From assembly GCA_963732905.1 (NCBI GenBank), contig CAVTBM010000008.1, positions 992,001 through 1,056,000 on the forward strand: 64,000 nt of DNA, given 5' to 3'. Below are positions 1-7,794 of the stretch, piece after piece. The position numbers and the translations under genes are program-made. The notes below the pieces were generated by a model, which worked only from the letters and a program-made list of their open reading frames with translations, searched no databases and was not told the origin of the DNA. The stretch comes from DASQZK01 sp963732905. Lineage in GTDB: Bacteria; Bacteroidota; Bacteroidia; Bacteroidales; GCA-2748055. Every line of letters starts with the position of its first letter. Within the stretch, counting starts at the first letter, position 1.

Positions 1-105
1 ATTCTGACTAAAAAAGCTACGAAAAGGAAAAGAAACCTGACGTATTTCGATACCGTTGATAAAGCGGATGAAAAAAATGTCAAGCTTCTCCTTGCCATGA
101 AGTAA
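1..105 (+). CDS. rpmI: 50S ribosomal protein L35, C-terminal part (truncated by window start)
   Basis: The reading frame is open from the first base and ends with TAA at 103-105, giving 34 residues. It is rich in Lys and Arg (KKATKRKRNL) and ends in a KLLLAMK-type tail, as the end of bacterial L35 does. L35 is a small protein of the large ribosomal subunit. The next gene is rplT, so this is the usual infC-rpmI-rplT operon with infC outside the window. The identification rests on the short tail plus this context. The N-terminal half is missing only because the window starts here. Confidence 0.85.
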   Translation: MLTKKATKRKRNLTYFDTVDKADEKNVKLLLAMK

Positions 106-186
106 TCTATGTTAAAATGTTTAACCAGAGTGTATCAGCCTGAAAGTGTCGAATAAGACCGCTTGCACTCAAAAAACTGTAAAGAA

Positions 187-534
187 ATGCCAAGATCAGT
201 AAACTCTGTAGCATCCAAACAGAGAAAAAAGAAGGTTTACAAACAGACGAAAGGTTCCTTCGGAAGAAGAAAAAACGTCTGGACGGTTGCTAAAAACTCT
301 CTTGAAAAAGGATTACAATATGCTTACCGCGACAGAAGGAACAAGAAAAGAGAATTCAGAGCCCTTTGGATCCAAAGGATCAATGCCGCGGCCAGACTAC
401 ATGATATGTCCTATTCCGAATTCATGGGTCTCTTGCATAAGAATAACATCACTATCAGCCGTAAAACACTGGCTGACTTAGCCATGAACAACCCTCAGGC
501 TTTTGAAGAAATTGTAAAACAGGTTAAAGCCTGA
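187..534 (+). CDS. rplT: 50S ribosomal protein L20
   Basis: This 115-residue protein opens with MPRSVNSVAS and continues with a basic stretch (KQRKKK) and the L20 signatures GSFGRRKNVWTVAK and YAYRDRRNKKREFR. L20 binds 23S rRNA early in assembly of the 50S subunit. In some bacteria it also represses its own operon, which I cannot judge here. I start it at the ATG at 187 because family members begin MPRSV; the longer frame from a TTG at 163 adds eight residues not found in L20. It lies 81 bp behind rpmI and is followed by a clear terminator, so it ends the ribosomal operon. Confidence 0.97.
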   Translation: MPRSVNSVASKQRKKKVYKQTKGSFGRRKNVWTVAKNSLEKGLQYAYRDRRNKKREFRALWIQRINAAARLHDMSYSEFMGLLHKNNITISRKTLADLAMNNPQAFEEIVKQVKA

Positions 535-559
535 GTTTTCTTCTTAAGCAAAATATATC

Positions 560-594
560 AGCCGTCTCTGCATTGCTCCTGAGACGGCTTTTTA
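560..594 (+). terminator. Rho-independent terminator of rpmI-rplT
   Basis: The arms GCCGTCTC (561-568) and GAGACGGC (581-588), extended by an outer A-T pair, enclose a 12-nt loop and are followed by TTTTTATTT. It lies 26 nt after the rplT stop. Confidence 0.9.
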
Positions 595-666
595 TTTACT
601 TTAACTCCTGTCCCTTCTCTGAAAAAAAACTAAATTTAAGCCATCATACGAAAAACATACCCGATT

Positions 667-1383
667 ATGAAAATTGCATTGATAGGTTACGGCAAAATGG
701 GCCATGAAATTGAAAAGATGGCTGTCGGGAGAGGACACACAATTGATCTCGTAATCGATATCAACAATCCGAATGACCTCAATCCAGAAAGCCTTGGCAA
801 AGTTGATGTCGTCATCGAATTCACTACTCCTGCATCGGTAACAGATAACCTGAAGAAGTGCTTTGAAGCAGGTGTTCCGGTTGTGACCGGGACAACAGGC
901 TGGTATGAGGAACTGCCTCTAATTACAGAATTATGCAATCAAAACCATCAGACACTTTTTTATGCTTCTAATTTCAGCATCGGGGTGAATATCGTCTTTG
1001 CTGTTAATGAATTCCTTGCCAAATTAATGGATGGTTTCGAACAATATGAAGTGATGATCGACGAAACACATCATACTCAAAAGCTGGATGCTCCAAGCGG
1101 AACAGCCATCAGTCTTGCAGGTCAGATCCTGGGCTCACTTGAAAGAAAACAAAAATGGTCGCTTGATGCAGTACACTCTGAAAGTGAGATCCTGATCAGA
1201 GCCCACAGGGAAGGCGATATCAAAGGTATCCATGAAATCAGGTATGAGTCGGATGTCGACATCATCACCCTCAGTCACGAGGCTAAATCAAGAAAGGGAT
1301 TCGCTTTTGGAGCCGTCCTTGCTGCTGAATTTATCCCCGGGAAAAAAGGTGTTTTTACCATGCGTGATCTCATGGGAATCTGA
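667..1383 (+). CDS. dapB: 4-hydroxy-tetrahydrodipicolinate reductase
   Basis: DapB reduces 4-hydroxy-tetrahydrodipicolinate with NAD(P)H in the diaminopimelate and lysine pathway. The 238 residues show the N-terminal dinucleotide motif GYGKMG (7-12), TGTTGW (74-79), and the catalytic block HHTQKLDAPSGTA with His134, His135 and Lys138. The C-terminal part has the SHEAKSRKGFAFG region. Length is normal for the compact Bacteroidota form. The start is the ATG at 667, 33 bp behind a weak -7-like TAAATTTA (631-638). lepB follows after 6 bp, so dapB and both lepB genes probably form one operon. Confidence 0.97.
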   Translation: MKIALIGYGKMGHEIEKMAVGRGHTIDLVIDINNPNDLNPESLGKVDVVIEFTTPASVTDNLKKCFEAGVPVVTGTTGWYEELPLITELCNQNHQTLFYASNFSIGVNIVFAVNEFLAKLMDGFEQYEVMIDETHHTQKLDAPSGTAISLAGQILGSLERKQKWSLDAVHSESEILIRAHREGDIKGIHEIRYESDVDIITLSHEAKSRKGFAFGAVLAAEFIPGKKGVFTMRDLMGI

Positions 1384-1389
1384 TCCTGT

Positions 1390-2721
1390 ATGAAAAATAA
1401 GCTAAAAATATCTGCTATTATTTATTTGTTCCTTTGGTCTCTGTTTTATATTTTGTTCCTGGCCTGGTTCAGGGTCTGGATATTGTTACCGGGCCTCCTC
1501 CTTATCATCGACGCTTTTATTACCCACATTATCCCGTGGAAAAAAATTAACCGGTCTGTCCGAGTTCCGGAAAAATACCGGGGAACGGTTGAATGGACCA
1601 GAGCTATCCTATTAGCTCTTGTCATCACCCTTTCCGTAAGAATCCTTTTCATTGAAGCTTATAAGATCCCGACCCCTTCTATGGAAAAAACCCTTCTGGT
1701 CGGCGATTATCTTTTCGTAAGCAAAATAGCTTACGGACCGAAACTGCCCAACACACCCCTGTCGATTCCTTTTATGCCCAATATGCTTCCAAACGGCAGC
1801 GTGACCTACTCCAAAAAAATTCAGCTACCCTATATCCGGCTTAAGGGGCTGGAAAAAGTCAAGCATAACGATGTCATTGTATTTAATTTCCCTGAAGGAG
1901 ATACCATCATTGTGGAATACGCCGGTCAGAGCTATTACCGGCTGCTCAGGGAATACGGGCGCGACTACCTGACGAGGAGGTACCATTTTGTGATCAATCC
2001 GGTTGATAAACGGGAAAACTACATCAAACGCTGCGAGGGATTACCTGGCGATACTGTTCTGATCACACGCGGTGTGGTATTTATCAATAACAAAAAAGTC
2101 AGGGATCTTCCAACACAGCAATTTAAGTATTATGTCAGAACATACAGGAACCGGCTTAGTGATTCAATCCTGGAAAAGGCTGGTGTAGTACCCGGGGAAG
2201 TTGTTTACAATCCCACCAGCTCTCTGCATATCATTGCGCTTACAGATTCTGCAGCTGAATATCTCCGTCATCTTCCCCAGGTAAAAAGCATCCAGAGATA
2301 TGTTGAACCCCAGGTTTCTTTCAGAAATTCAGAGATTTTTCCACATACACCCAATAACCGGTGGACAGCAGATGAATTCGGTCCGCTCATCATTCCCGCA
2401 AAAGGCATGACCATGAACATCAATGAGGAAAACCTTCCTCTTTACAGAAGGGTTATTGCGGTCTATGAAGGCAATGACCTCAAGGTTATAGACGGTGAGA
2501 TATACATAAACGGTGTAGTTTCACGTTATTATACTTTTAAAATGAATTACTATTTTGTCCTCGGTGATAACCGGCATAATTCTGCTGACTCAAGATTCTG
2601 GGGCTTCGTGCCTGAGAATCATCTGGTTGGAAAGGCTGTTGCAATCTGGTTTTCGAAAGATCCCGGGAAAAACATTTTTCATGGCTTACGCTTTAACCGA
2701 ATGTTTAAATCCATTAAATAA
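1390..2721 (+). CDS. lepB: Signal peptidase I (first copy)
   Basis: This S26 serine protease cleaves signal peptides from exported proteins at the outer face of the inner membrane. Two hydrophobic segments (about 8-28 and 30-47) and a third at 71-88 precede the catalytic box IPTPSMEKTLL with Ser97. The general-base lysine is Lys213 in NYIKRCEGLPGD. The C-terminal box GDNRHNSADSRFWGFVP is intact. At 443 aa it is longer than E. coli LepB because of insertions between the boxes, as is usual in Bacteroidota. It lies 6 bp behind dapB and 6 bp before a second, related lepB. Confidence 0.95.
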   Translation: MKNKLKISAIIYLFLWSLFYILFLAWFRVWILLPGLLLIIDAFITHIIPWKKINRSVRVPEKYRGTVEWTRAILLALVITLSVRILFIEAYKIPTPSMEKTLLVGDYLFVSKIAYGPKLPNTPLSIPFMPNMLPNGSVTYSKKIQLPYIRLKGLEKVKHNDVIVFNFPEGDTIIVEYAGQSYYRLLREYGRDYLTRRYHFVINPVDKRENYIKRCEGLPGDTVLITRGVVFINNKKVRDLPTQQFKYYVRTYRNRLSDSILEKAGVVPGEVVYNPTSSLHIIALTDSAAEYLRHLPQVKSIQRYVEPQVSFRNSEIFPHTPNNRWTADEFGPLIIPAKGMTMNINEENLPLYRRVIAVYEGNDLKVIDGEIYINGVVSRYYTFKMNYYFVLGDNRHNSADSRFWGFVPENHLVGKAVAIWFSKDPGKNIFHGLRFNRMFKSIK

Positions 2722-2727
2722 TCTGTC

Positions 2728-4116
2728 ATGTTAGAAATTTTAAGGAGCAAGTACTTCAGGTTCGGGGTTATTACCCTACTCTACCTTCTTTTCGTTATCT
2801 GGCTCGGGAACTACTGGTTCCTGCTCGGTATACCAATCATTTTCGATATGTATATCACCGGGAAAGTGAACTGGACATTCTGGAAAAAAAGGAACGGTAA
2901 AAACAGCGTTGCGGTTGAATGGCTCGACGCACTGATCTTTGCCGTAGTTGCTGTAACTCTCATCAACATTTATCTGTTCCAGAATTACAAGATCCCTACT
3001 CCCTCCATGGAACGTACACTTCTTGTTGGCGATCACCTTTATGTGAGCAAAGTTGCTTACGGACCACGCGCACCCATTACTCCGCTATCCTTTCCCTTTG
3101 CCCAAAACCGAATCATGAACACCGAATCATATCTGAAATGGATCCAGCTCGATTACCGGCGTCTGAAAGGTTTTGGACATGTTAAACGTAACGATATCGT
3201 TGTTTTCAACTTCCCTGCAGGTGATACTGTTGCGCTGGAAAATACAGCCACAAGTATCTACAGCATTATCCGCCAGGCTGCCATGGAACAAAAGATGAAA
3301 GATGTAACCACAGGCAGGCCTGAAAAACCGTGGGATGAATACCTTTCTGAAGCCAGACAGAGGGTTTTCAACGTGGCGCATATTGTCGTGAGACCCATCG
3401 ACAGAAGGGATAATTATATTAAACGGTGTGTAGCACTGCCGGGTGACAGCCTGGTCATTATTCAGGGACAGGTTTATATCAATGGTGAAGCCGAGCCTCA
3501 TTTTAAGGGCATCCAGGGTGAATACCTGGTTCAAACCAATGGCCGCCCTTTGAATCCAAGAGCTTTGAGAGATTTTGATATCGATCCGGAGAGCCTGGGT
3601 ATCCAGTACAATCCAAACTACAGGCTGACACTTACTGAAGAGAATGCTGAAAAACTAGAAAAAACCATCCCGGATATCGTTAAAGTCAAAAAAATTGAAA
3701 ACACAGGTTATAATTTTCAACTTTTCCCTCATGACGACCGGTACCAGTGGAATATTGACAATTTCGGTCCCATCTGGATACCGAAAAAAGGCGCTACAGT
3801 CCAACTGAATGCCGGAAACCTTTCGTTCTATAAACGGATCATCCAGGCCTACGAGAAAAATGATCTGCAGATTAAAGACGGAAAGATCTTTATCAACGGC
3901 AAGGAAGCTGAAACATACACGTTCAAAATGGACTATTACTGGATGATGGGTGATAACCGTCACAGTTCGGCAGACTCGCGGTTCTGGGGTTTTGTGCCTG
4001 AAAACCATATCATCGGAAAACCAAAATTTGTATGGCTTTCCATTGATAAGAATGGAAAATTTATCAACAAAATAAGGTGGAACAGACTGTTCAAGGTTGT
4101 AGATCCGACACAATAA
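2728..4116 (+). CDS. lepB: Signal peptidase I (second copy)
   Basis: This 462-aa paralogue of the preceding gene has the same layout: three N-terminal hydrophobic segments, the nucleophile box IPTPSMERTLL (Ser93), the lysine box NYIKRCVALPGD (Lys232) and the box GDNRHSSADSRFWGFVP. Both copies keep the catalytic pair, so neither looks like a dead duplicate. The region after the lysine box, where family members differ in substrate handling, is the most divergent between the two. It ends the dapB-lepB-lepB operon and is followed by a 72-bp palindrome that can act as terminator. Confidence 0.94.
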   Translation: MLEILRSKYFRFGVITLLYLLFVIWLGNYWFLLGIPIIFDMYITGKVNWTFWKKRNGKNSVAVEWLDALIFAVVAVTLINIYLFQNYKIPTPSMERTLLVGDHLYVSKVAYGPRAPITPLSFPFAQNRIMNTESYLKWIQLDYRRLKGFGHVKRNDIVVFNFPAGDTVALENTATSIYSIIRQAAMEQKMKDVTTGRPEKPWDEYLSEARQRVFNVAHIVVRPIDRRDNYIKRCVALPGDSLVIIQGQVYINGEAEPHFKGIQGEYLVQTNGRPLNPRALRDFDIDPESLGIQYNPNYRLTLTEENAEKLEKTIPDIVKVKKIENTGYNFQLFPHDDRYQWNIDNFGPIWIPKKGATVQLNAGNLSFYKRIIQAYEKNDLQIKDGKIFINGKEAETYTFKMDYYWMMGDNRHSSADSRFWGFVPENHIIGKPKFVWLSIDKNGKFINKIRWNRLFKVVDPTQ

Positions 4117-4131
4117 TACCTAATGCATGTA

Positions 4132-4203
4132 AAAGTCAGTAATATAATTAAATGTAAGGGCGGAAAATTTTCCGCCCTTACATTTAATTATATTACTGAC
4201 TTT
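4132..4203. terminator. Perfect 72-bp palindrome between convergent genes, likely bidirectional terminator
   Basis: Bases 4132-4167 are the exact reverse complement of 4168-4203, with no spacer at the centre (AAAA/TTTT). The core GTAAGGGCGG/CCGCCCTTAC is GC-rich and is flanked by AT-rich arms. It lies 15 nt after the lepB stop and 11 nt before the stop of the convergent ferredoxin gene. A bidirectional terminator is the simplest role, but 36-bp arms are much longer than usual. Confidence 0.75.
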
Positions 4204-4214
4204 CTTAGCCTGAC

Positions 4215-5816
4215 TCAGAATGGGAAATCTTCATCAGGCTTTGGCGCTTCAAGCTTTTCTTCTTTTGGCTTTTCTGCAATCTGATGAATCGGATTGCCAT
4301 CTACAAAAATCGCCTTGTAAGGCCTTACCGGACAGGCATGCTCGCAGGCTCCGCATCCCACACATATCTTGTTATCGGTCTCGGGAATAGTAAGGGACCC
4401 TTTATACGGTACCATCTTTACCGCCTGGGTAGGACAATGCTCCGAGCATGATCCGCAAGCTGTATTTTCAGTGTAAACCACACAATTGTCCTTAATAAAA
4501 TTGACTTTCCCCATCTGCAGGGTCTTCTTGTTCTCTTTGGTTACCGACATGATCGCACCGGTAGGGCAAATATCGGCACAGAGGGTACATTCAAAATTGC
4601 AGTAATTACTGCTGTAATCCATGTGCGGCTGCATGTAACCTGTAAGTCCGTATTCAAGGACAGAAGGCTGTAATACTCCTGTCGGGCACTGACTGACACA
4701 TAACTGGCAGGCCGTACATATTGAAGTGAAGTGATCAATGCTTAATGAACCCGGGGGTGAGACCGGTGATGTTTTTTTGACCGGTACTGTAGTAGGTTTC
4801 TTATTTAAAGGTTTATCATCATCACCCGATGCAGCTTTAAGATTCTTTATCCCGGCCAGGGAAGAAAGGGCGACGAACGAAGTAAGGATGAATCTTTTCC
4901 TGCCTGTATCGATGCCGGCGTCAACAGTCACCGGTTCGGGTTTAAACTCCTTTACCTTACTTCCGGCGGTAAAATGGATGGCCCCGTCTTCACATGCCGG
5001 CAGACAATCGAAACAGGCCACACATCTCGAAAGATCAACGTTCAGATTCTTTATGCTAATACATCCAGACTTGCAGGCAAAGGCACACTTACCGCATTTG
5101 ATGCAACTTGCAGAATCAATCCTTATCCTGAACAGGGAATATTTTGAAAGCCAGCCCAGGAGGGTACCCACAGGACAGATGGTATTACAATATAACCGGC
5201 CGTACCTGCCGGACATGTATACCAGTACCAACAGAATAACCACAGGGAATAATATTGCCGAAAGGTGAAACATGCTGATGTCTTTTGCATAGAGCGAAAA
5301 GATATTCATTTGCTCAAGGATACCGGCAACCGCGTTGTTGATCCAGATACCGGCAGGCCGGAACAGTGCTGTAGCTATTTTCCCAAAAAGACTGTAAGGA
5401 TCAAGCAGGCCCAGGATAAAAACAGAACCAAAAACTCCGGTGAGCGCTGTCACTGCGAGGATGGTGTATCGGAGAATATTTTTGGGTTTCAGGTATTTAT
5501 ATTTTCTCTTCCTTTTCTTCCTGAATAATTTTCCTGCCCGGCTGAACATGTCCTGAAGAATTCCCAGGGGACAAATAGCTGAACAGTAAACCCGGCCAAA
5601 AAGGGCCGTCAGTAAAAGGATAACAATAAACCCGGCTGCCGAAAGACTGAATATGGTCAGGAATTTCAGCAGTGAAGGCACGAATTGCAAAAACAGGATA
5701 TGATTAATGTCTTTCTCTCCGGCAATCCCCCTGAAATCAATAAAGACCAATGTGGTCAAAAGAAAAAAAACCAGGGCAATAGTCACCCTGGTCCATTTAA
5801 GCCATCTGTATGTCAT
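4215..5816 (-). CDS. Membrane polyferredoxin, NapH-like half fused to NapG-like half
   Basis: This 533-residue membrane iron-sulfur protein probably moves electrons across or along the inner membrane. The first half has about four membrane segments (about 11-28, 55-75, 117-137, 187-203) and two CxxxCP motifs (78-82 and 210-214), as in NapH/MauN-type proteins. Two ferredoxin clusters follow (Cys238-252 and Cys265-275). A fifth hydrophobic stretch begins RKRFILTSF (306) and resembles a Tat-type signal. Four more cysteine clusters lie in 367-377, 406-417, 445-461 and 485-495. The last two-thirds therefore resembles a NapG-like exported ferredoxin joined in one chain. Its start ATG overlaps the stop of the DUF362 gene (ATGA), so the pair is co-translated. 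The partner enzyme and exact substrate are unknown. Confidence 0.82.
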   Translation of the reverse strand: MTYRWLKWTRVTIALVFFLLTTLVFIDFRGIAGEKDINHILFLQFVPSLLKFLTIFSLSAAGFIVILLLTALFGRVYCSAICPLGILQDMFSRAGKLFRKKRKRKYKYLKPKNILRYTILAVTALTGVFGSVFILGLLDPYSLFGKIATALFRPAGIWINNAVAGILEQMNIFSLYAKDISMFHLSAILFPVVILLVLVYMSGRYGRLYCNTICPVGTLLGWLSKYSLFRIRIDSASCIKCGKCAFACKSGCISIKNLNVDLSRCVACFDCLPACEDGAIHFTAGSKVKEFKPEPVTVDAGIDTGRKRFILTSFVALSSLAGIKNLKAASGDDDKPLNKKPTTVPVKKTSPVSPPGSLSIDHFTSICTACQLCVSQCPTGVLQPSVLEYGLTGYMQPHMDYSSNYCNFECTLCADICPTGAIMSVTKENKKTLQMGKVNFIKDNCVVYTENTACGSCSEHCPTQAVKMVPYKGSLTIPETDNKICVGCGACEHACPVRPYKAIFVDGNPIHQIAEKPKEEKLEAPKPDEDFPF

Positions 5817-6727
5817 ACTTTGATTCTGGAAATGTTAAGTTTATCAAGATCTGCTGTTCCCACTCCCAGCTGCTCCGCAAGTGCAATATATTTAACAGAA
5901 GCAGGGTCGGTCCCGAACAGTTTGCATCCTGCTGCATCAGCAGCTACCATGTCTGTGGTAATGATCTGGGCCTTCATGGTGATGATATCATCAACGGATA
6001 CCCCTCGCGGACCATTCCGTTTCATGACCCGGTAGGCATCCACTATATTTAAATCCGGTTTCCTGTACATGGGAAAGTCGGCAATACACTGGTTCAAATC
6101 GTTGGCATGCCAGAATTTCCTGTCCCATACAACACCCATCAGGTTTTTCATAGTGATGGTCATATTCGCACCACCATGATTCTTAAGCACCGGCACATTG
6201 ATGAACACGTCAGACTGAAGGAGCAGTTCATGGACTTTGGCATTTTTCATCACCTTGCCTCCGGTAAAACTGACCTCCTGGTAATATTTTTCACTGTTTC
6301 CGGAAACTACCTTCGCCCCGGCAGATTTCGCGGCAGCTTCAATCTGGCTGTTGGTATAACACTTGCTCCATTCGTTACAGGTATGATCGAAGACATACAC
6401 ATCTTTGGCGCCTGCATTGAAACAATGCTGTATGATCCTTTTTACAAGGGCAGGATTGGTATTGGCCGCTCTTTCCGGACTTGTATCCCAGCCGATATTG
6501 GGTTTCACAACAACAGTTTGTCCTTTTTGAACGTATTTTCTCATACCACCCATCTCCTCAATCGCCCGGTCAAACATTACTTCGGGCTCTCCTCCCCTAA
6601 TGGCAACCATATCGTATTCACCTGCCAGCGGAGAGGCAAAAAGATTCTTATAGGGATTGATAGTAAATGCCGTTCCTGCAACAAATCCCACACTTAAACC
6701 TCTTTTTAGGAAGTCTCTTCTTTTCAT
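5813..6727 (-). CDS. DUF362 domain protein with Tat-type signal
   Basis: The 304-residue product begins MKRRDFLKRG followed by a hydrophobic stretch, a twin-arginine export signal. The rest matches the DUF362 family: VVKPNIGWDTSPERAANTNP, NVPVLKNHGGANMTITMKNLMGVV, and a C-terminal AADAAGCKLFG segment. DUF362 proteins are often found beside ferredoxins and are assumed to be redox or cofactor-linked; no reaction is established. The ATG at 6727 places the arginine motif at the N-terminus; ATG 6733 is also possible, while the longer frame to 6784 would bury the signal. It is the first gene of a two-gene operon and overlaps the polyferredoxin gene by 4 nt. Confidence 0.82.
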   Translation of the reverse strand: MKRRDFLKRGLSVGFVAGTAFTINPYKNLFASPLAGEYDMVAIRGGEPEVMFDRAIEEMGGMRKYVQKGQTVVVKPNIGWDTSPERAANTNPALVKRIIQHCFNAGAKDVYVFDHTCNEWSKCYTNSQIEAAAKSAGAKVVSGNSEKYYQEVSFTGGKVMKNAKVHELLLQSDVFINVPVLKNHGGANMTITMKNLMGVVWDRKFWHANDLNQCIADFPMYRKPDLNIVDAYRVMKRNGPRGVSVDDIITMKAQIITTDMVAADAAGCKLFGTDPASVKYIALAEQLGVGTADLDKLNISRIKV

Positions 6728-7113
6728 AACCATTTTTTTAAATTTTGGATAACCTATAAAAATACAGGACCTCTGCGGACTCAATAATAATCATCAGCTA
6801 AACCAATCCTGCACTCCCCGGCATTTTCCATCAATGAGATCAGACTTAATCTGCGACTCATAAACGATAACCTGCTGTTTAACCACGATACAAATCATGA
6901 CCGCAGTTATACCTGACCTTCATCAATCAGCCCTGTCAATGTCATACAAATACAAAACTAATCCTATTATCGGAGATATGCCACCCACAACTCAGCGATA
7001 ATTAGTCTTTTGGCTAATCCTAAATAAGTCTAAATAAAAATATAGTTCCTCTTCATTTAACGGAAAAAAGAAGAGAAAACTCAGGAATATATATATTTGC
7101 GGTTCAAAGACGT
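6728..7113. other. Divergent intergenic region between DUF362 gene and wbqC
   Basis: About 386 bp without a convincing ORF. It must hold promoters for both flanking genes. The only specific signal I see is the -7-like box just before wbqC, listed separately. No RNA gene or repeat is visible. Confidence 0.5.
7092..7099 (+). promoter_or_regulatory. Candidate -7 box TATATTTG of wbqC
   Basis: TATATTTG is an exact match to the Bacteroidota -7 consensus TAnnTTTG, 14 nt before the wbqC ATG. I do not see a clear -33 TTTG at normal spacing. Confidence 0.45.
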
Positions 7114-7764
7114 ATGGAAAATATATCACATATACTACTTTCGACAGCATACCTTGGCCCTCAGCGGTATTTTTGTCCTTTTACCACTGATTATCAGATT
7201 GAAATTGAACAATATGATCATTATACAAAACAGACCTACCGGAACCGTTGTGTAATTCTCGGTGCCAACGGGTCGTTATCCCTTGTCATTCCGGTTAAAA
7301 AGAACCACGGACATAAAATGTTTTTAAAAGATGTCCGCATAGATTACGCCACCAACTGGCAGAGGCTTCACTTTAACGGGATTCGTTCGGCCTATAATTC
7401 CTCCGCTTTTTTTGAATATTACTTTGATTCGCTTGAACCATTTTACAGGAAAAAAACCACCTTTCTGATCGACCTCAATACTCAGCTTACTCATACCATT
7501 CTCAATGATCTTGGCATACGGAAGGAATTCTCGCTGTCGGCCGAATTTAGAAAATCCGCTGACTCCACGCTGGATTACAGGGACGTCATTCATCCGAAAA
7601 AAAATCCGGAGTCGAATTCAGCATCGACTCCGGAGAAATATATACAGGTATTCTCAGATAAATACAACTTTGTTCCAAACCTGAGCATAATAGATCTGTT
7701 GTTCAACACCGGGCCTGAAGCACGGGTCATTCTTGAAACGGGATGGAAGAACGGACCCTTCTGA
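7114..7764 (+). CDS. WbqC family protein
   Basis: The 216-residue product matches the WbqC-like family: STAYLGPQRYFCPF near the start, then RNRCVILGANGSLSLVIPVKK and HFNGIRSAYNSSAFFEYYFDSLEPFY. WbqC proteins occur in O-antigen loci and in Bacteroidota near lepB; the activity is not firmly known. It lacks a signal peptide and is probably cytoplasmic. In many Bacteroidales the gene follows dapB-lepB-lepB directly. Here a convergent redox pair separates it from lepB, and it has its own candidate promoter. Confidence 0.88.
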   Translation: MENISHILLSTAYLGPQRYFCPFTTDYQIEIEQYDHYTKQTYRNRCVILGANGSLSLVIPVKKNHGHKMFLKDVRIDYATNWQRLHFNGIRSAYNSSAFFEYYFDSLEPFYRKKTTFLIDLNTQLTHTILNDLGIRKEFSLSAEFRKSADSTLDYRDVIHPKKNPESNSASTPEKYIQVFSDKYNFVPNLSIIDLLFNTGPEARVILETGWKNGPF

Positions 7765-7794
7765 TTGAATCAGGTAATGCGTATCTAATGACTT

